In this document: in pieces, positions 54,479 to 63,425 of the stretch
How positions within the stretch are numbered: the first letter of the stretch is position 1
Layout: the number at the start of each line of letters is the position of its first letter
Assembly: GCF_001584615.1 (NCBI RefSeq)
Contig: NZ_LQQC01000007.1
Span: forward strand, 1-64,000
DNA length: 64,000 nt
Source: Brevibacterium ravenspurgense
GTDB taxonomy: Bacteria > Actinomycetota > Actinomycetes > Actinomycetales > Brevibacteriaceae
Reading direction: 5' to 3'
The notes under the pieces: model-generated
Database searches by the model: none
Told to the model about the DNA's origin: nothing
What the model saw: the letters and a program-made list of their open reading frames with translations, nothing else
Position numbers and translations under genes: made by a program

Positions 54479-55090
54479 TCCTCGGCACGATGAGAGACTT
54501 CAGAACAGCTTCAGATACGACCGCCCTGATCGCTATCATGCCCGCCCCATCTGGCTCGTCCCAATCGCACCTCTCACAGTTTTCTATTTGCTGACAGCGT
54601 CCCCGCGTTACATCCCAAGCGAGCCGTGCCACCTGTCCTCCACGGCCAGGCGTGCACCACACAGAGTCAAGGAGCCCGCCACCACCATAAATGTGATCTG
54701 TATAACACGATGTAGTGCGGGTTTGTGCTCAGAAAATAGCGAAGGTAGAGGAAGCCGCTATAGCTCACAGTTGGAGTAGCGTCCTCGCGGGGCGGGGACA
54801 GCGGCAGAGGGGAGTCGGGTGAACGGGGGTGCGGCAGGAGTCGGGATTGTCGTCACCTCCAGCTGCCTTTCCTCTGACGTGTGTAGTCCTCGCAACGAGA
54901 CACCAGCTCAATGACGGTCCGTCAGCATTCATCGACATCGCAGTGAACCGACCCTTGAAGGCAGTCAAGTCATGACTTGATCACAGATTTCACGAATCGC
55001 GAGCGGGTGCCTGCCGCGCTGAAGCTCAGGGAATGAGGGTCATTCGAACTCGGAGGGTTGATCCCCACGGTTGACTCCAGACAGACGAAT
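54479..55090. other. Gene-poor right flank of the inserted element
   Basis: About 610 nt with no convincing gene. The section near 54680-54770 is richer in A/T than its surroundings and should hold the sigma-factor promoter. Short frames on both strands have no family resemblance. One could bridge the element ends when circular (see findings). The stretch ends at the right repeat. Confidence 0.5.
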
Positions 55091-55130
55091 ATGTCGGTGC
55101 TGTTTGGGTGAAGGGCTCCTGCTGATCGAC
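55091..55130 (+). repeat. Right attachment-like direct repeat (attR)
   Basis: Near-identical copy of 50079-50118; repeats the tadC C-terminal codons (ATG TCG GTG CTG TTT GGG TGA) without any tadC sequence before it. Confidence 0.8.
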
Positions 55131-55156
55131 GCGGCTGAAACTGGACTGCAGTTCTG

Positions 55157-55194
55157 AAGCCTGGGGATAACTTCGCGGTTGTCCCCAGGCTTTT
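55157..55194 (+). terminator. Hairpin with T-run upstream of the pilin gene
   Basis: A 15-bp stem with one T-G wobble (55157-55171 with 55178-55192), 6-nt loop, then a T-rich tract. It lies between the tadC-side sequence and the pilin ribosome-binding site and probably sets the ratio of platform to pilin mRNA. Confidence 0.7.
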
Positions 55195-55263
55195 CTTCTC
55201 TCTTCTTTCGGGTGCTCCGCACCTGCACGCTGGAAGCGCCATCTGAAGAAAGGAAGGGAAAAG

Positions 55264-55479
55264 ATGGACAACGAAGTTCAGGAACTCGTTCCGATGGAAG
55301 AAGAAAAGAAACCCGTGCGCCTGCGCAAACCAGACAGGGGAGCGACAACGGCAGAGTATGCGATCACAACACTCGCCGCGTGTGGTTTTGCCGCACTGCT
55401 CGTTGTGGTGCTGAAATCCGAGGGCATCCAAACTCTCATCACAGGTGTCATCTCCAAAGCGCTCAACATGGGCGGGTGA
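55264..55479 (+). CDS. DUF4244 Flp-type pilin
   Basis: This 71-aa prepilin has a charged cytoplasmic leader ending in RGATTAEYAITT, with Gly before the cleavage site and Glu at mature position 5 as in Flp/Tad pilins, then the hydrophobic helix LAACGFAALLVVVLK and a short end. It belongs to DUF4244, the actinobacterial Tad major-pilin family (Rv3656c). GAAGGAAGGG precedes ATG 55264. In an uninterrupted locus it would follow tadC directly. Confidence 0.9.
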   Translation: MDNEVQELVPMEEEKKPVRLRKPDRGATTAEYAITTLAACGFAALLVVVLKSEGIQTLITGVISKALNMGG

Positions 55480-55925
55480 TGGCAGTGCCCACTTCGATGT
55501 TTCGCCCAGGGAGCCACACTCGTGACGCTGCTCGTATGTCAAACGCTCTCTGCCGGAAGCGGACCGCAGGAAAGGACTGCGGTGCCGTCACGGCCGAATT
55601 CGCCATGATCATGCCGGCTATCGTGCTCGTCATTCTTATGGTCATCGGAGTGGGCACCCTCGGCCTCGCGCAGCTTCGCACCTACGAAGCTGCGCGGGCC
55701 GGCGCACGCGAAGCCGCCCGCGGCGAACCCACCGCAGAAGTGCGCCGCAGTGCGGAAAGCAAAGCCGGCCCCGGTTCCGCCGTCACAATCGGCAAAGACG
55801 GCGAATACACGGTCGTCACCGTCACCGTCCCGACACCGAAGACCATGCGGAAGCTCATCCCTCGCGTGCAAGCAGTGCAAAGAGCGCGCACGGAAAGCAG
55901 CGCGCAGTCCGGAGACGCACAATGA
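55479..55925 (+). CDS. tadE: TadE-like pseudopilin
   Basis: The 148-aa protein (1-nt overlap with the pilin stop, TGATG) has a 35-residue charged leader, then CGAVTAEFAMIMPAIVLVILMVIGVGTLGLAQLRTYEAARAGAREAARG, the TadE prepilin motif and helix. A later in-frame ATG at about 55536 would also keep the motif. The C-terminal 80 residues are periplasmic or pilus-associated, with TIGKDGEYTVVTVTVPTP. It is a minor pilin for assembly. Confidence 0.85.
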   Translation: MAVPTSMFRPGSHTRDAARMSNALCRKRTAGKDCGAVTAEFAMIMPAIVLVILMVIGVGTLGLAQLRTYEAARAGAREAARGEPTAEVRRSAESKAGPGSAVTIGKDGEYTVVTVTVPTPKTMRKLIPRVQAVQRARTESSAQSGDAQ

Positions 55926-56317
55926 GCACACAGCAAACGCGGCAAGCTCAGCGGCACCGCCGGGCAGATCGCGGGTCCATGCCCGCAATCGCAGTCAGCC
56001 TCATGGGGTTAGCGGCAGTGCTCATTGCAGGGCTTGGACTGACCAGCAAAGTCATCCTCGTATCCGCGCGCGCAGACGGCAGTGCCGACCTTGCAGCCCT
56101 GGCAGCAGCTGACGCTGCGCGGGGAATCCGTACCGGCGACCCCTGTGACGTTGCAAAGAAACTCATCGAAGCCGACGGCTTCACAATGGACGACTGCATT
56201 GCCCGTCCTGACCTGGGACGGGCGAAAGTCACCGTCAAAGCGAAGCTGCCAGCCCCGTTTCCCGCAGTGAAGCGCTCAGCCGTGGCAGGTGGGCCGCAGC
56301 CGCACACAGCCGGTTGA
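55922..56317 (+). CDS. TadE-like protein of the helicase/secretion neighbourhood (TIGR03816)
   Basis: This 131-aa protein has the motif DRGSMPAIAVSLMGLAAVLIAGLGL, then KVILVSARADGSADLAALAAADAARGI and a conserved CDVAKKLIEADG Cys pair region (C and DDC). This is the second, Rv3654c-like TadE relative that closes actinobacterial Tad operons and lies beside the DUF1998 helicase, here with two extra genes between them. It overlaps tadE by 4 nt. Confidence 0.85.
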   Translation: MSTQQTRQAQRHRRADRGSMPAIAVSLMGLAAVLIAGLGLTSKVILVSARADGSADLAALAAADAARGIRTGDPCDVAKKLIEADGFTMDDCIARPDLGRAKVTVKAKLPAPFPAVKRSAVAGGPQPHTAG

Positions 56318-56410
56318 AAACCCAAAACGGGGCAGTTCATGCAGTGTTTGCAACAGGGGCGTACCGTCGAATGTGAACATTGCACTTTGCAGCACACTGA
56401 TTGGAGCGCT

Positions 56411-58012
56411 ATGGCCAGCTCAGGCAAAAGCCCCCTCCGCAAACAGGCCGAACGGCGATCACGTGACGCAGAATCCGCCAAGCGAGAAAAAGCGGTTGTC
56501 GCCCAGGCACAAGAAGCTGACTCCGGCAAACACCCCGACGGCTTCCTCGCTCACCTGAACCTCAAACCAATCTGGTTCTTCATCGCTTTTGCAGCACTCA
56601 TCGGAGTGATGTTCATTCCCACCGGTGACGACCTGACGTTTGCTGGGAAAATGGGTCTGGCCGTGCTGGCCTTCGCAATCGTCATGTGGGTGACAGAAGC
56701 AGTTTCCTACACGGTCTCGTCCATCCTGATCGTCGGAATCATCACCGTCATGCTGTCCTTCACGCCAGCACTCGACGGTGAATCCCCCGAGGCGATGGGC
56801 ACAACCGAATCAATCAAACTGGCACTGAGCGGATTCTCCAGCGCCGCCGTTGCGCTCGTCGCCGCAGCACTTGCGCTCGCGGCCGCGATGCAGGCCACCG
56901 GCCTGCACAAGCGCCTGGCCCTCTTGGTACTGAAAGTCGCCGGCGAAAAGACCAGCAGCGTGCTCATCGGCGCGATCGTCATTTCGACGATCCTCGCGTT
57001 CTTCGTCCCCTCCGCAACAGCCCGCGCAGGTGCCGTCGTGCCGATTCTTCTGGGCATGGTCGCTGCCTTCGGCCTGCCCACCAACTCACGACTGGGCGCC
57101 CTGCTCATCATCACAGCAGCCCAGGCCGTGTCCATCTGGAATGTCGGCATCAAAACCGCAGCAGCACAGAACCTCGTGGCCACAGGCTTCATCGAAACCT
57201 CCATGGGCCAGTCGATCTCCTGGGGGCAGTGGTTCTTGTGGGCCGCCCCGTGGTCGGTTCTTATGAGCATCGCGCTGTTCTTCATCATGCGCCGCGTCAT
57301 CAAACCCGAAGTCGATCACATACAGGGTGGCCGGGCAGTTGTTGAAAAAGAACTCGCCGAACTCGGCCCCATCACCGGAAAAGAAATCCGCCTGGTCATC
57401 GTCGCCGTGTGCCTGCTGTTCCTGTGGGCAACCGAAGAAGTGCTGCACCCATTCAGCTCGGCAACCGTCACCATCGTCGCCATCGGCTTCCTCCTGCTTC
57501 CCCGCGTGGGAGTGTTCTCCTGGAAGACCGCAGAAAAGCTCATCAACTGGGGCACGCTCATCGTGTTCGCCGTCGGAATCTCGCTCGGCTCGCTCCTGCT
57601 GAACACGGGAGCGGCAACGTGGCTGTCAGAGAAAACCTTCGGCGCACTGGGTGTGACCGACATGCCGATGCTCGCCATGATCGCCCTCGTCGGCATCTTC
57701 ACAATCCTCATCCACCTGGGATTCGCATCGGCAACATCCCTCAGCTCCGCGCTCATCCCGGTGTTCATCGCACTCGCCCAGTCCATCCCCGGTGCGGCAG
57801 GCGGCGGAATCGGGTTCGTCATCATCCAGCAGTTCCTCATCTGCTTCGGATTCCTGCTTCCCATTTCCGCCCCGCAGAACATGCTCGCCTACGGAACCGG
57901 CGCGTTCACGGCCAAGCAGTTCCTCAAATCGGGCATTCCGATCACCATCGTCGGCTACCTGCTGGTCCTGCTTCTGTCCGCCACCTACTGGAAGTGGATA
58001 GGCCTGGTCTGA
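56411..58012 (+). CDS. DASS/SLC13 family anion transporter
   Basis: The 533-aa protein has about 12 transmembrane segments and two repeated halves with re-entrant hairpins. Family motifs: MWVTEAVSYTVSSILIV, the first Ser-Asn-like hairpin FSSAAVALVAAALALAAAM, FFVPSATARAGAVVPILLGM, and the C-terminal half ILIHLGFASATSLSSALIPVFIALAQ followed by LPISAPQNMLAYGTGAFTAKQFLKSG. DASS proteins take up dicarboxylates or sulfate with Na+. A 60-residue charged N-terminus precedes the membrane domain. ATG 56411 is uncertain. It separates the Tad operon from the helicase, which is unusual. Confidence 0.88.
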   Translation: MASSGKSPLRKQAERRSRDAESAKREKAVVAQAQEADSGKHPDGFLAHLNLKPIWFFIAFAALIGVMFIPTGDDLTFAGKMGLAVLAFAIVMWVTEAVSYTVSSILIVGIITVMLSFTPALDGESPEAMGTTESIKLALSGFSSAAVALVAAALALAAAMQATGLHKRLALLVLKVAGEKTSSVLIGAIVISTILAFFVPSATARAGAVVPILLGMVAAFGLPTNSRLGALLIITAAQAVSIWNVGIKTAAAQNLVATGFIETSMGQSISWGQWFLWAAPWSVLMSIALFFIMRRVIKPEVDHIQGGRAVVEKELAELGPITGKEIRLVIVAVCLLFLWATEEVLHPFSSATVTIVAIGFLLLPRVGVFSWKTAEKLINWGTLIVFAVGISLGSLLLNTGAATWLSEKTFGALGVTDMPMLAMIALVGIFTILIHLGFASATSLSSALIPVFIALAQSIPGAAGGGIGFVIIQQFLICFGFLLPISAPQNMLAYGTGAFTAKQFLKSGIPITIVGYLLVLLLSATYWKWIGLV

Positions 58013-58075
58013 GGACCGGGTTAGGGTGGAAGTCCACGCAGTTTGACCATGGCGGTCAATACCCAGGGAGGTTCA

Positions 58076-58879
58076 ATGACGAACGCACAAGCTCACACAA
58101 CAGCAGCCATGCCCGTGAGCGAACAGCTGGTGCTAGTCACCGGTGCCGCACGCGGGCTGGGCGCTGCTCTCGTCAAAGCCTTCCACGCCGAAGGTGCGGC
58201 TGTTGTCATCAACTACCGCAACTCGGAAGACCAGGCGGTTCGCCTTGCCGAACAGATCCGGGCGCAAGGCGGCGAGGCGCTGGCCGTGCGCGCGGACGTC
58301 ACTGACTTCCGCGAGGTCAAGGCCATGTTCGATGCCGCACGCGAAGAATTCGGCAGGCCCGTCACCACCGTGGTCAACAACGCGCTGGTCGACTTTTCAT
58401 TCAACGGCGACGAACGCCCGGACGCGGACTCCATTTCCTATGCCGCTTTTGACGACCAGTTCCGCGGCACCATCAGCGGCGCGGTGCACGTCATCCAGGC
58501 GGCTATGAACGGGTTCCGGGAAATCGGCTCGGGCCGGATCATCAACATCGGGACCAACCTGTTCCAAAACCCCGTCGTGCCCTACCACGACTACACAGCC
58601 GCCAAAGCTGCCCTGCTGTCGCTGACCCGCACCTTCGCAAAGGACCTCGGCCCTCTGGGCGTGCGCGTCAACATGGTCTCCGGCGGTCTGCTGCGCACCA
58701 CCGACGCTTCGGCCGCCACTCCGGACGAAGTCTTCGACGCAATCGCAGCAACAACACCGCTGGGCCACGTGACCACACCGGAGGAATTCGCCTCGGCCGC
58801 CACGTTCTTCGCCCAGCCGGCATCGCGCGCGGTCACGGGCCAGAACCTCGTGGTCGACAACGGCCTCGTCATGGACTGA
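58076..58879 (+). CDS. Short-chain dehydrogenase/reductase (FabG-like)
   Basis: This 267-aa SDR has TGAARGLG at 22-29 for NAD(P)H and VVNNALVDFS (usually NNAG). Tyr173 and Lys177 (YHDYTAAK) are the catalytic pair; the catalytic Ser position reads Thr in IINIGTNLFQ. It ends VTGQNLVVDNGLVMD. It is annotated in relatives as a 3-oxoacyl-ACP reductase; the real substrate is unknown. GGGAGG precedes ATG 58076. Co-directional with the transporter 63 nt upstream, possibly an operon. Confidence 0.87.
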   Translation: MTNAQAHTTAAMPVSEQLVLVTGAARGLGAALVKAFHAEGAAVVINYRNSEDQAVRLAEQIRAQGGEALAVRADVTDFREVKAMFDAAREEFGRPVTTVVNNALVDFSFNGDERPDADSISYAAFDDQFRGTISGAVHVIQAAMNGFREIGSGRIINIGTNLFQNPVVPYHDYTAAKAALLSLTRTFAKDLGPLGVRVNMVSGGLLRTTDASAATPDEVFDAIAATTPLGHVTTPEEFASAATFFAQPASRAVTGQNLVVDNGLVMD

Positions 58880-58971
58880 GTTCGGCAGGGGAGCCCGGGG
58901 CCCGGTGGGCGAGGCGTAACACGGCTGCCCTCGTCTCCGGGGCCGCCGCCCCACTTTTGGGGCTGTCGCCC

Positions 58972-61488
58972 TCACCCCAGCATCTGCTGCAGCAGCCGGC
59001 GGGCGGCGTCTTTGTCCAGCGGCTCATTGCCGTTGCCGCACTTGGGGCTCTGCACGCAGCTGGGACAGCCGCTGATGCATTCACAGCTGGTCAAAGTGTC
59101 CAGAGTGGACTGCCACCACCGGCGGAACTCAGCGAAGCCACGTTCGGCAAAGCCCGCCCCGCCGGGCTGACCGTCGTGCACGAAGACCGTCGCCATGCCA
59201 GTGTCGGCGTGCCTATCGGATGACACCCCGCCGATGTCCCACCGATCGCACCCTGCAAACAGCGGCAGCAGGCCGATCGCGCAGTGTTCAGCCGCGTGAA
59301 CCGCACCCGGCAGATCAGCTGCCTCCACCTCGGCATCGGCAATCAGCCCCTCCGGGGCGGTCCACCACACAGCCGAGGTCTGCAGGGTGCGAGCCGGCAG
59401 GTCGAGCTCGAATTCGCCCAGCCGGACTCCAGTGCGCTTCTGTTTGCGCACAAACGAAGTCACCTGGTCAGTCACATCGACTATCCCGCTGAAAACCCGC
59501 ACTCCGCTGGGCAAGGCGAACTGGTCGTGGGTTTCGACAATGTTGATTTCCGTTGTTGACTGCGCCTGCGTTGTGAAGTCGACGGAAACCTGCTGGACCA
59601 TCGCGAGCGAGTTGTCCAAATCGAGATCCATCACCTGATATTCGATGCCCTGGTGGACGTAGATCGCACCGGTGTGGGTTTGCGTGTGCGCGCTGGCGTC
59701 GTCAACCGTGCCCAGCAGCTGCCCGGTTTCGTGTTCCACAAGCCGCACCTGGCCGCCGCCGGAACCGCGGATGTCGGTCAGCGCTGCCGCCGATTCCGCT
59801 TTCGTCCAGAACCACCCGGTTGGGCGGGCCCGCAGCATTCCGTGTTCGGTCAGCTGGGCGACAAGCTGGGCTGCCTGGGATGACGAGGCGCCGCCCGGTT
59901 CTTCTGTCTGTTCCGGCTGGTCAGGGGTGGAGTGGTGGGCGCTGGGGCTGTCGGCGGTGGGCTGGTGGGCGCTTGGGTGAGTATGGGCGTCGAAACGGGG
60001 GAAGTCGGCGGTGGTCAGCGGCAGTTCGGCGGCTGCGGCCAACAGGTGACCCGCTAGGACATAGGGGTTGGCGGGGTTGATGACGCCGGCGTCGACAGGG
60101 GTGTCAAAGATCGCCTCGGGGTGGTGGACCACGTAGGTGTCCAGTGGGTCATCGCGGGCGATGAGAACCGCGGACCACTGCTGGCCGGAGCGGCCGGCCC
60201 GTCCCGCCTGCTGCCACAGGGCGGCCAGGGTGCCGGGCCAGCCGGCCATGACGACCACATCGAGCCCGGATATGTCGATGCCCAACTCCAGAGCGTTCGT
60301 CGACGCGACCGTGCGCAGCTTGCCGTTGCGCAGGGCGGTTTCCAACATGCGGCGCTCTTCTGGCAGATAGCCGCCGCGGTAGGCCGCAATCGTCTTCGTC
60401 AGTTCCGGTGCGATGGTTTCGACTTCCTGGCGGATGGCCGAGGCGAGGGCTTCCGTTCCTTTTCTTGAGGCGATGAAGGCAATCGACCGGTAGCCGGCGC
60501 ACGTGGTGTCGGTGAGCATGTCGGCAGCTTCGGCAATCGTGGAGCGGCGGGCTGCGTCTGCGGGGAGGGCGTCGTCGGCGTCGTCGGACCCGGGCGGCGA
60601 GGTGTCAGGGGTATTTGCTGGATCGGTGGGTTCCGGTGTGGTCGGCGCGGTCGGTGCGGTGGAGGGAATTCCGAGGTTCCCGTCGTCAGAGCCTGGCAGC
60701 AGCGGCGGTTCCCACAGGATGAATTCTCCGGCGGCGCGCGGGGAGCAGTCCTCGGTGATTGTCGTGGCTGGTCGACCGGTCAGCCGAGAGAAGGTTTCGG
60801 CCGGTTCGCTCATGGTGGCCGATGCGCCGATGACCACCGGCTGGGCACCGTAGTGTTCGGCTATGCGCAGCAGTCGCCGCAGCACGAGTGCCACGTGCGA
60901 ACCGAAAACACCCCGATACCGGTGCGCTTCGTCGACGACGATGAACCGCAGGGACTTGAACCAGCGGGCATAGCGGGAGTGGGCCGGAAGGACTGAACGG
61001 TGCAGCATGTCCGGATTGGTGAACAGCAGGTTGGCCCACCTGCGCGCCCAGTCCTTTTGCTCGCGTGAGGCGTCACCGTCGAAGGCCGCCGGCCGCAGTC
61101 CCTGCAGGGGCAGGTTCTTCGCTGCCGTCAGCTGGTCATGCGACAGGGCTTTGGTCGGCGCCAAATATATGGAGGTCGCCGGCCGGATGCTGTCGCGGGT
61201 TCGGGCTATGGAATCGAGGATCGGCACCAGGAAGGTCAGGGACTTACCTGACGAGGTGCCGGTTGCCACCACTGTGTCAGTGCCTGATGCAATGCTGTTC
61301 ACAGCTTCGACTTGGTGCTTGTACGGCTTGGTGATGCCCGTACCGGCGAATACGGCGGTGACGTCGTCGTGCACCCAGTCGGGCCAGTCACCGGTAACTG
61401 CTTGCCGCTGCGGAATGCTCTCAATGTGCGTCACGCGGTCGGCACGTTCGCCAAAGCGAGTGAGGAGGTCGGTAAGAGCGGACGGCAT
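58972..61488 (-). CDS. DEAD/DEAH-box helicase with DUF1998 domain
   Basis: This 838-aa helicase is the one that gives the Tad helicase/secretion neighbourhood its name (Rv3649 type). It has Walker A ATGTSSGKS (75-83), a DEAH box in VVDEAHRYRG, motif III GASATMS, and in domain 2 TNALELGIDISGLDVVVMAGWPG and QQAGRAGRSGQ. An acidic Pro/Thr insertion of about 50 residues lies between the helicase lobes. The C-terminal DUF1998 region ends in a Cys cluster (Cys802, 804, 808, 811, 817) that may bind zinc, as in MrfA-type repair helicases. Convergent with the SDR gene. Confidence 0.93.
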   Translation of the reverse strand: MPSALTDLLTRFGERADRVTHIESIPQRQAVTGDWPDWVHDDVTAVFAGTGITKPYKHQVEAVNSIASGTDTVVATGTSSGKSLTFLVPILDSIARTRDSIRPATSIYLAPTKALSHDQLTAAKNLPLQGLRPAAFDGDASREQKDWARRWANLLFTNPDMLHRSVLPAHSRYARWFKSLRFIVVDEAHRYRGVFGSHVALVLRRLLRIAEHYGAQPVVIGASATMSEPAETFSRLTGRPATTITEDCSPRAAGEFILWEPPLLPGSDDGNLGIPSTAPTAPTTPEPTDPANTPDTSPPGSDDADDALPADAARRSTIAEAADMLTDTTCAGYRSIAFIASRKGTEALASAIRQEVETIAPELTKTIAAYRGGYLPEERRMLETALRNGKLRTVASTNALELGIDISGLDVVVMAGWPGTLAALWQQAGRAGRSGQQWSAVLIARDDPLDTYVVHHPEAIFDTPVDAGVINPANPYVLAGHLLAAAAELPLTTADFPRFDAHTHPSAHQPTADSPSAHHSTPDQPEQTEEPGGASSSQAAQLVAQLTEHGMLRARPTGWFWTKAESAAALTDIRGSGGGQVRLVEHETGQLLGTVDDASAHTQTHTGAIYVHQGIEYQVMDLDLDNSLAMVQQVSVDFTTQAQSTTEINIVETHDQFALPSGVRVFSGIVDVTDQVTSFVRKQKRTGVRLGEFELDLPARTLQTSAVWWTAPEGLIADAEVEAADLPGAVHAAEHCAIGLLPLFAGCDRWDIGGVSSDRHADTGMATVFVHDGQPGGAGFAERGFAEFRRWWQSTLDTLTSCECISGCPSCVQSPKCGNGNEPLDKDAARRLLQQMLG

Positions 61489-61563
61489 GCGCGCATTCTC
61501 TCACGTGCCCGGTTGTGCGTAGGCTTGATATGCGCTGTCTGCCGCCTGCTGTTGGAAGGAAAT

Positions 61564-63315
61564 ATGCGAAGCTCGCTGCCCGCTGTGCCCCGGATTGACT
61601 CTGCAGGGGCTGCTGGAACGTTCGCAGGCTGTGAAACATCCGCGGGTTCTGGCAGCCCCGTGGCCGCTGGCCAGACCGCGGGGTCTGCGTGGCCCGCGCA
61701 GCTGCGCGTAGCTCTGGAAGGTCTGGAGTACACACAGCCTGGCCTGAAAGCACTGTGGGGACCGGACGTTGACCACGCGCTGTCGACAAACGATGCCGCG
61801 CCCGCCCTGTGGTTTGCGCGCACAAGCTCGGCATCGCTTGCTGTTGTCGCACGGCTGTTTCTGCTGGCGGATGCTGTTCCCGCAGCCAGCGCTGAGGACG
61901 CTCTGGGCGCCGAACTCGTCAGTGCGCTGCAAGCTGCTGGCCTGCTGGTTTCACCCGATGCTGGTGAGTCCCACTCAGGTGACCCGAGCCCGGGTGAGTG
62001 CTCGGAGGAAAGCGAGCGGCGCCTCGTGAGTTCCGTGTCGATCGCTCCGTACTCCCTGCCGGTGGGTGTGCCGCGGCTGGCTGGCAGGCGCAAACCTGAC
62101 ACCCTCTACCTGGCATCGGATTTCGGGACGCTCACACGGCCGGAAGTGCTTGACGGCGACTTCGTGCTGGGACTCGGCGGAGCAGGGCGCACTCTCATCG
62201 AGATCACACCGCGCGAAGCCGTGACAACAGCGGCTGACATTGGCACGGGCTGTGGGATTCAGGCGCTCGCTCTGGCGCTGCACGCAGACACCGTCATCGC
62301 AACCGATATCTCTGAGCGCGCCCTGGAGTTCACGCGCCTCAACGCAAAGATCAACGGGATCGGCAACATCGAAACCCGGCAGGGAAGTCTGCTGGAGCCT
62401 CTGCACGGACAGACGGTCGACCTCTTGGTGACTAACCCGCCGTTCGTCATCACGCCGCAGGCTGCCCGCGGGCAGTTTGAATACCGCGATGGCGGGATGC
62501 CAGGCGATCAGCTGATGCGCTCGCTCGTGCGCGACATTCCGCATCATCTGAGCGACGGCGGGCAGGCCGCCATGCTCGGCAACTGGGAGGTCGGCCAGCC
62601 GGATGCCGAGGCCGGTCCTGCTGCCTGGCACAAGGCGGCGCAGGATGAGGCCGCATCAGCAGACGAGGCGGCGGTTGGCACAGCTGCCGCCGGCCAGACA
62701 TCGCTCATGGTGATTGAACGCGAGCAGCTGTCGCCTACCGCCTACGCGCACACGTGGATTCGCGACGGCGGTGTGGTTCGCGCCAGCGACAAGTGGAACG
62801 CAGATACCGCCGCCTGGCTTGACGACTTCGCTTCGCGCGGCGTCGAGCAGATCTCGTTTGGGTGGGTGCGGTTCAAGAGGGGCGCTCGTGGCGTGCCGGT
62901 TGTTGCCGCGCATCGTGTCAGCGGACCGCTCGGGGCGAATTCGGCAGGGGTGGCGGCGTTTCTCGACACCCGTATGGCAATGCTCGAATGGCTTGCCGGT
63001 GCCGAAGACTCGGAAATAGCCGACACGGCTTTTGTTCGCGGCTCCGACATCGTCGAACACCGGCACCACACACCGGGCACCGAAAATCCCTCCGTCATCG
63101 AAATGGCGCAGGGAACCGGTTTCGGGCAGACGCTGACAGTTGACACCGCGCTTGCCGCGTTCATCGGAGTGGCCGACGGGACCATGACTCTGCGCACCGT
63201 GGCAGGGGCGCTCGCAGCCTTGCTCGAAGTGGATTCTGACAAGCTGTGTCAGCAGCTGGTAGAGCAAGTGCGCGACATACTCCCGCTTGGATTCGTCTAC
63301 CCTGTACTCGAGTAG
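61564..63315 (+). CDS. SAM-dependent methyltransferase with DUF7059-type N-terminal domain
   Basis: The 583-aa protein has an N-terminal helical domain of about 200 residues (DUF7059-like: [24 protein letters not shown]), then a Rossmann methyltransferase: motif [20 protein letters not shown], acidic DIS, and the NPPF motif in [13 protein letters not shown] that marks N-methyltransferases acting on Gln, Asn, adenine or guanine. A C-terminal winged-helix-like region of about 100 residues follows. Target unknown. ATG 61564 follows GGAAGG. Same neighbourhood as topA and the helicase in other Actinobacteria. Confidence 0.87.
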   Translation: MRSSLPAVPRIDSAGAAGTFAGCETSAGSGSPVAAGQTAGSAWPAQLRVALEGLEYTQPGLKALWGPDVDHALSTNDAAPALWFARTSSASLAVVARLFLLADAVPAASAEDALGAELVSALQAAGLLVSPDAGESHSGDPSPGECSEESERRLVSSVSIAPYSLPVGVPRLAGRRKPDTLYLASDFGTLTRPEVLDGDFVLGLGGAGRTLIEITPREAVTTAADIGTGCGIQALALALHADTVIATDISERALEFTRLNAKINGIGNIETRQGSLLEPLHGQTVDLLVTNPPFVITPQAARGQFEYRDGGMPGDQLMRSLVRDIPHHLSDGGQAAMLGNWEVGQPDAEAGPAAWHKAAQDEAASADEAAVGTAAAGQTSLMVIEREQLSPTAYAHTWIRDGGVVRASDKWNADTAAWLDDFASRGVEQISFGWVRFKRGARGVPVVAAHRVSGPLGANSAGVAAFLDTRMAMLEWLAGAEDSEIADTAFVRGSDIVEHRHHTPGTENPSVIEMAQGTGFGQTLTVDTALAAFIGVADGTMTLRTVAGALAALLEVDSDKLCQQLVEQVRDILPLGFVYPVLE

Positions 63316-63392
63316 GACCGTTACAGTCAGGTGACGGCTGCAAGAAGCCTGGATGTGGCTATCAGCATCAACGCCGTGTCAGTGCCCGGTGC

Positions 63393-63398
63393 TACATT
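63393..63398 (+). promoter_or_regulatory. -10 element upstream of topA
   Basis: TACATT lies 27 nt before GTG 63426, leaving room for the ribosome-binding site GGAAAGGA. Confidence 0.4.
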
Positions 63399-63425
63399 CG
63401 CAGCGTATCCGTGGAAAGGAAAACT

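Larger units (their letters stand above)
50079..55130. mobile_element. Roughly 5.0-kb integrated element in the tad locus, bounded by 40-bp direct repeats
   Basis: The tad genes run tadC, then pilin in other Actinobacteria with little between them. Here 5,012 bp separates two copies of a 40-bp sequence (50079-50118 and 55091-55130, two mismatches) that includes the last six sense codons and stop of tadC. Between them lie genes unrelated to pili, with genes on both strands: a serine recombinase stump, a secreted protein and membrane partner, an I36-like secreted protein, and an ECF sigma/anti-sigma-like pair. No complete integrase remains, so the element is probably immobile now. Confidence 0.75.

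Noticed and set aside
54765-54968. 67-codon minus-strand ORF in the element's right flank
   Set aside because: No ribosome-binding site, no family resemblance and poor codon pattern.
54970-55542. 190-codon minus-strand frame across the right repeat and pilin
   Set aside because: Antisense to the pilin gene with unlikely composition and spanning a terminator.
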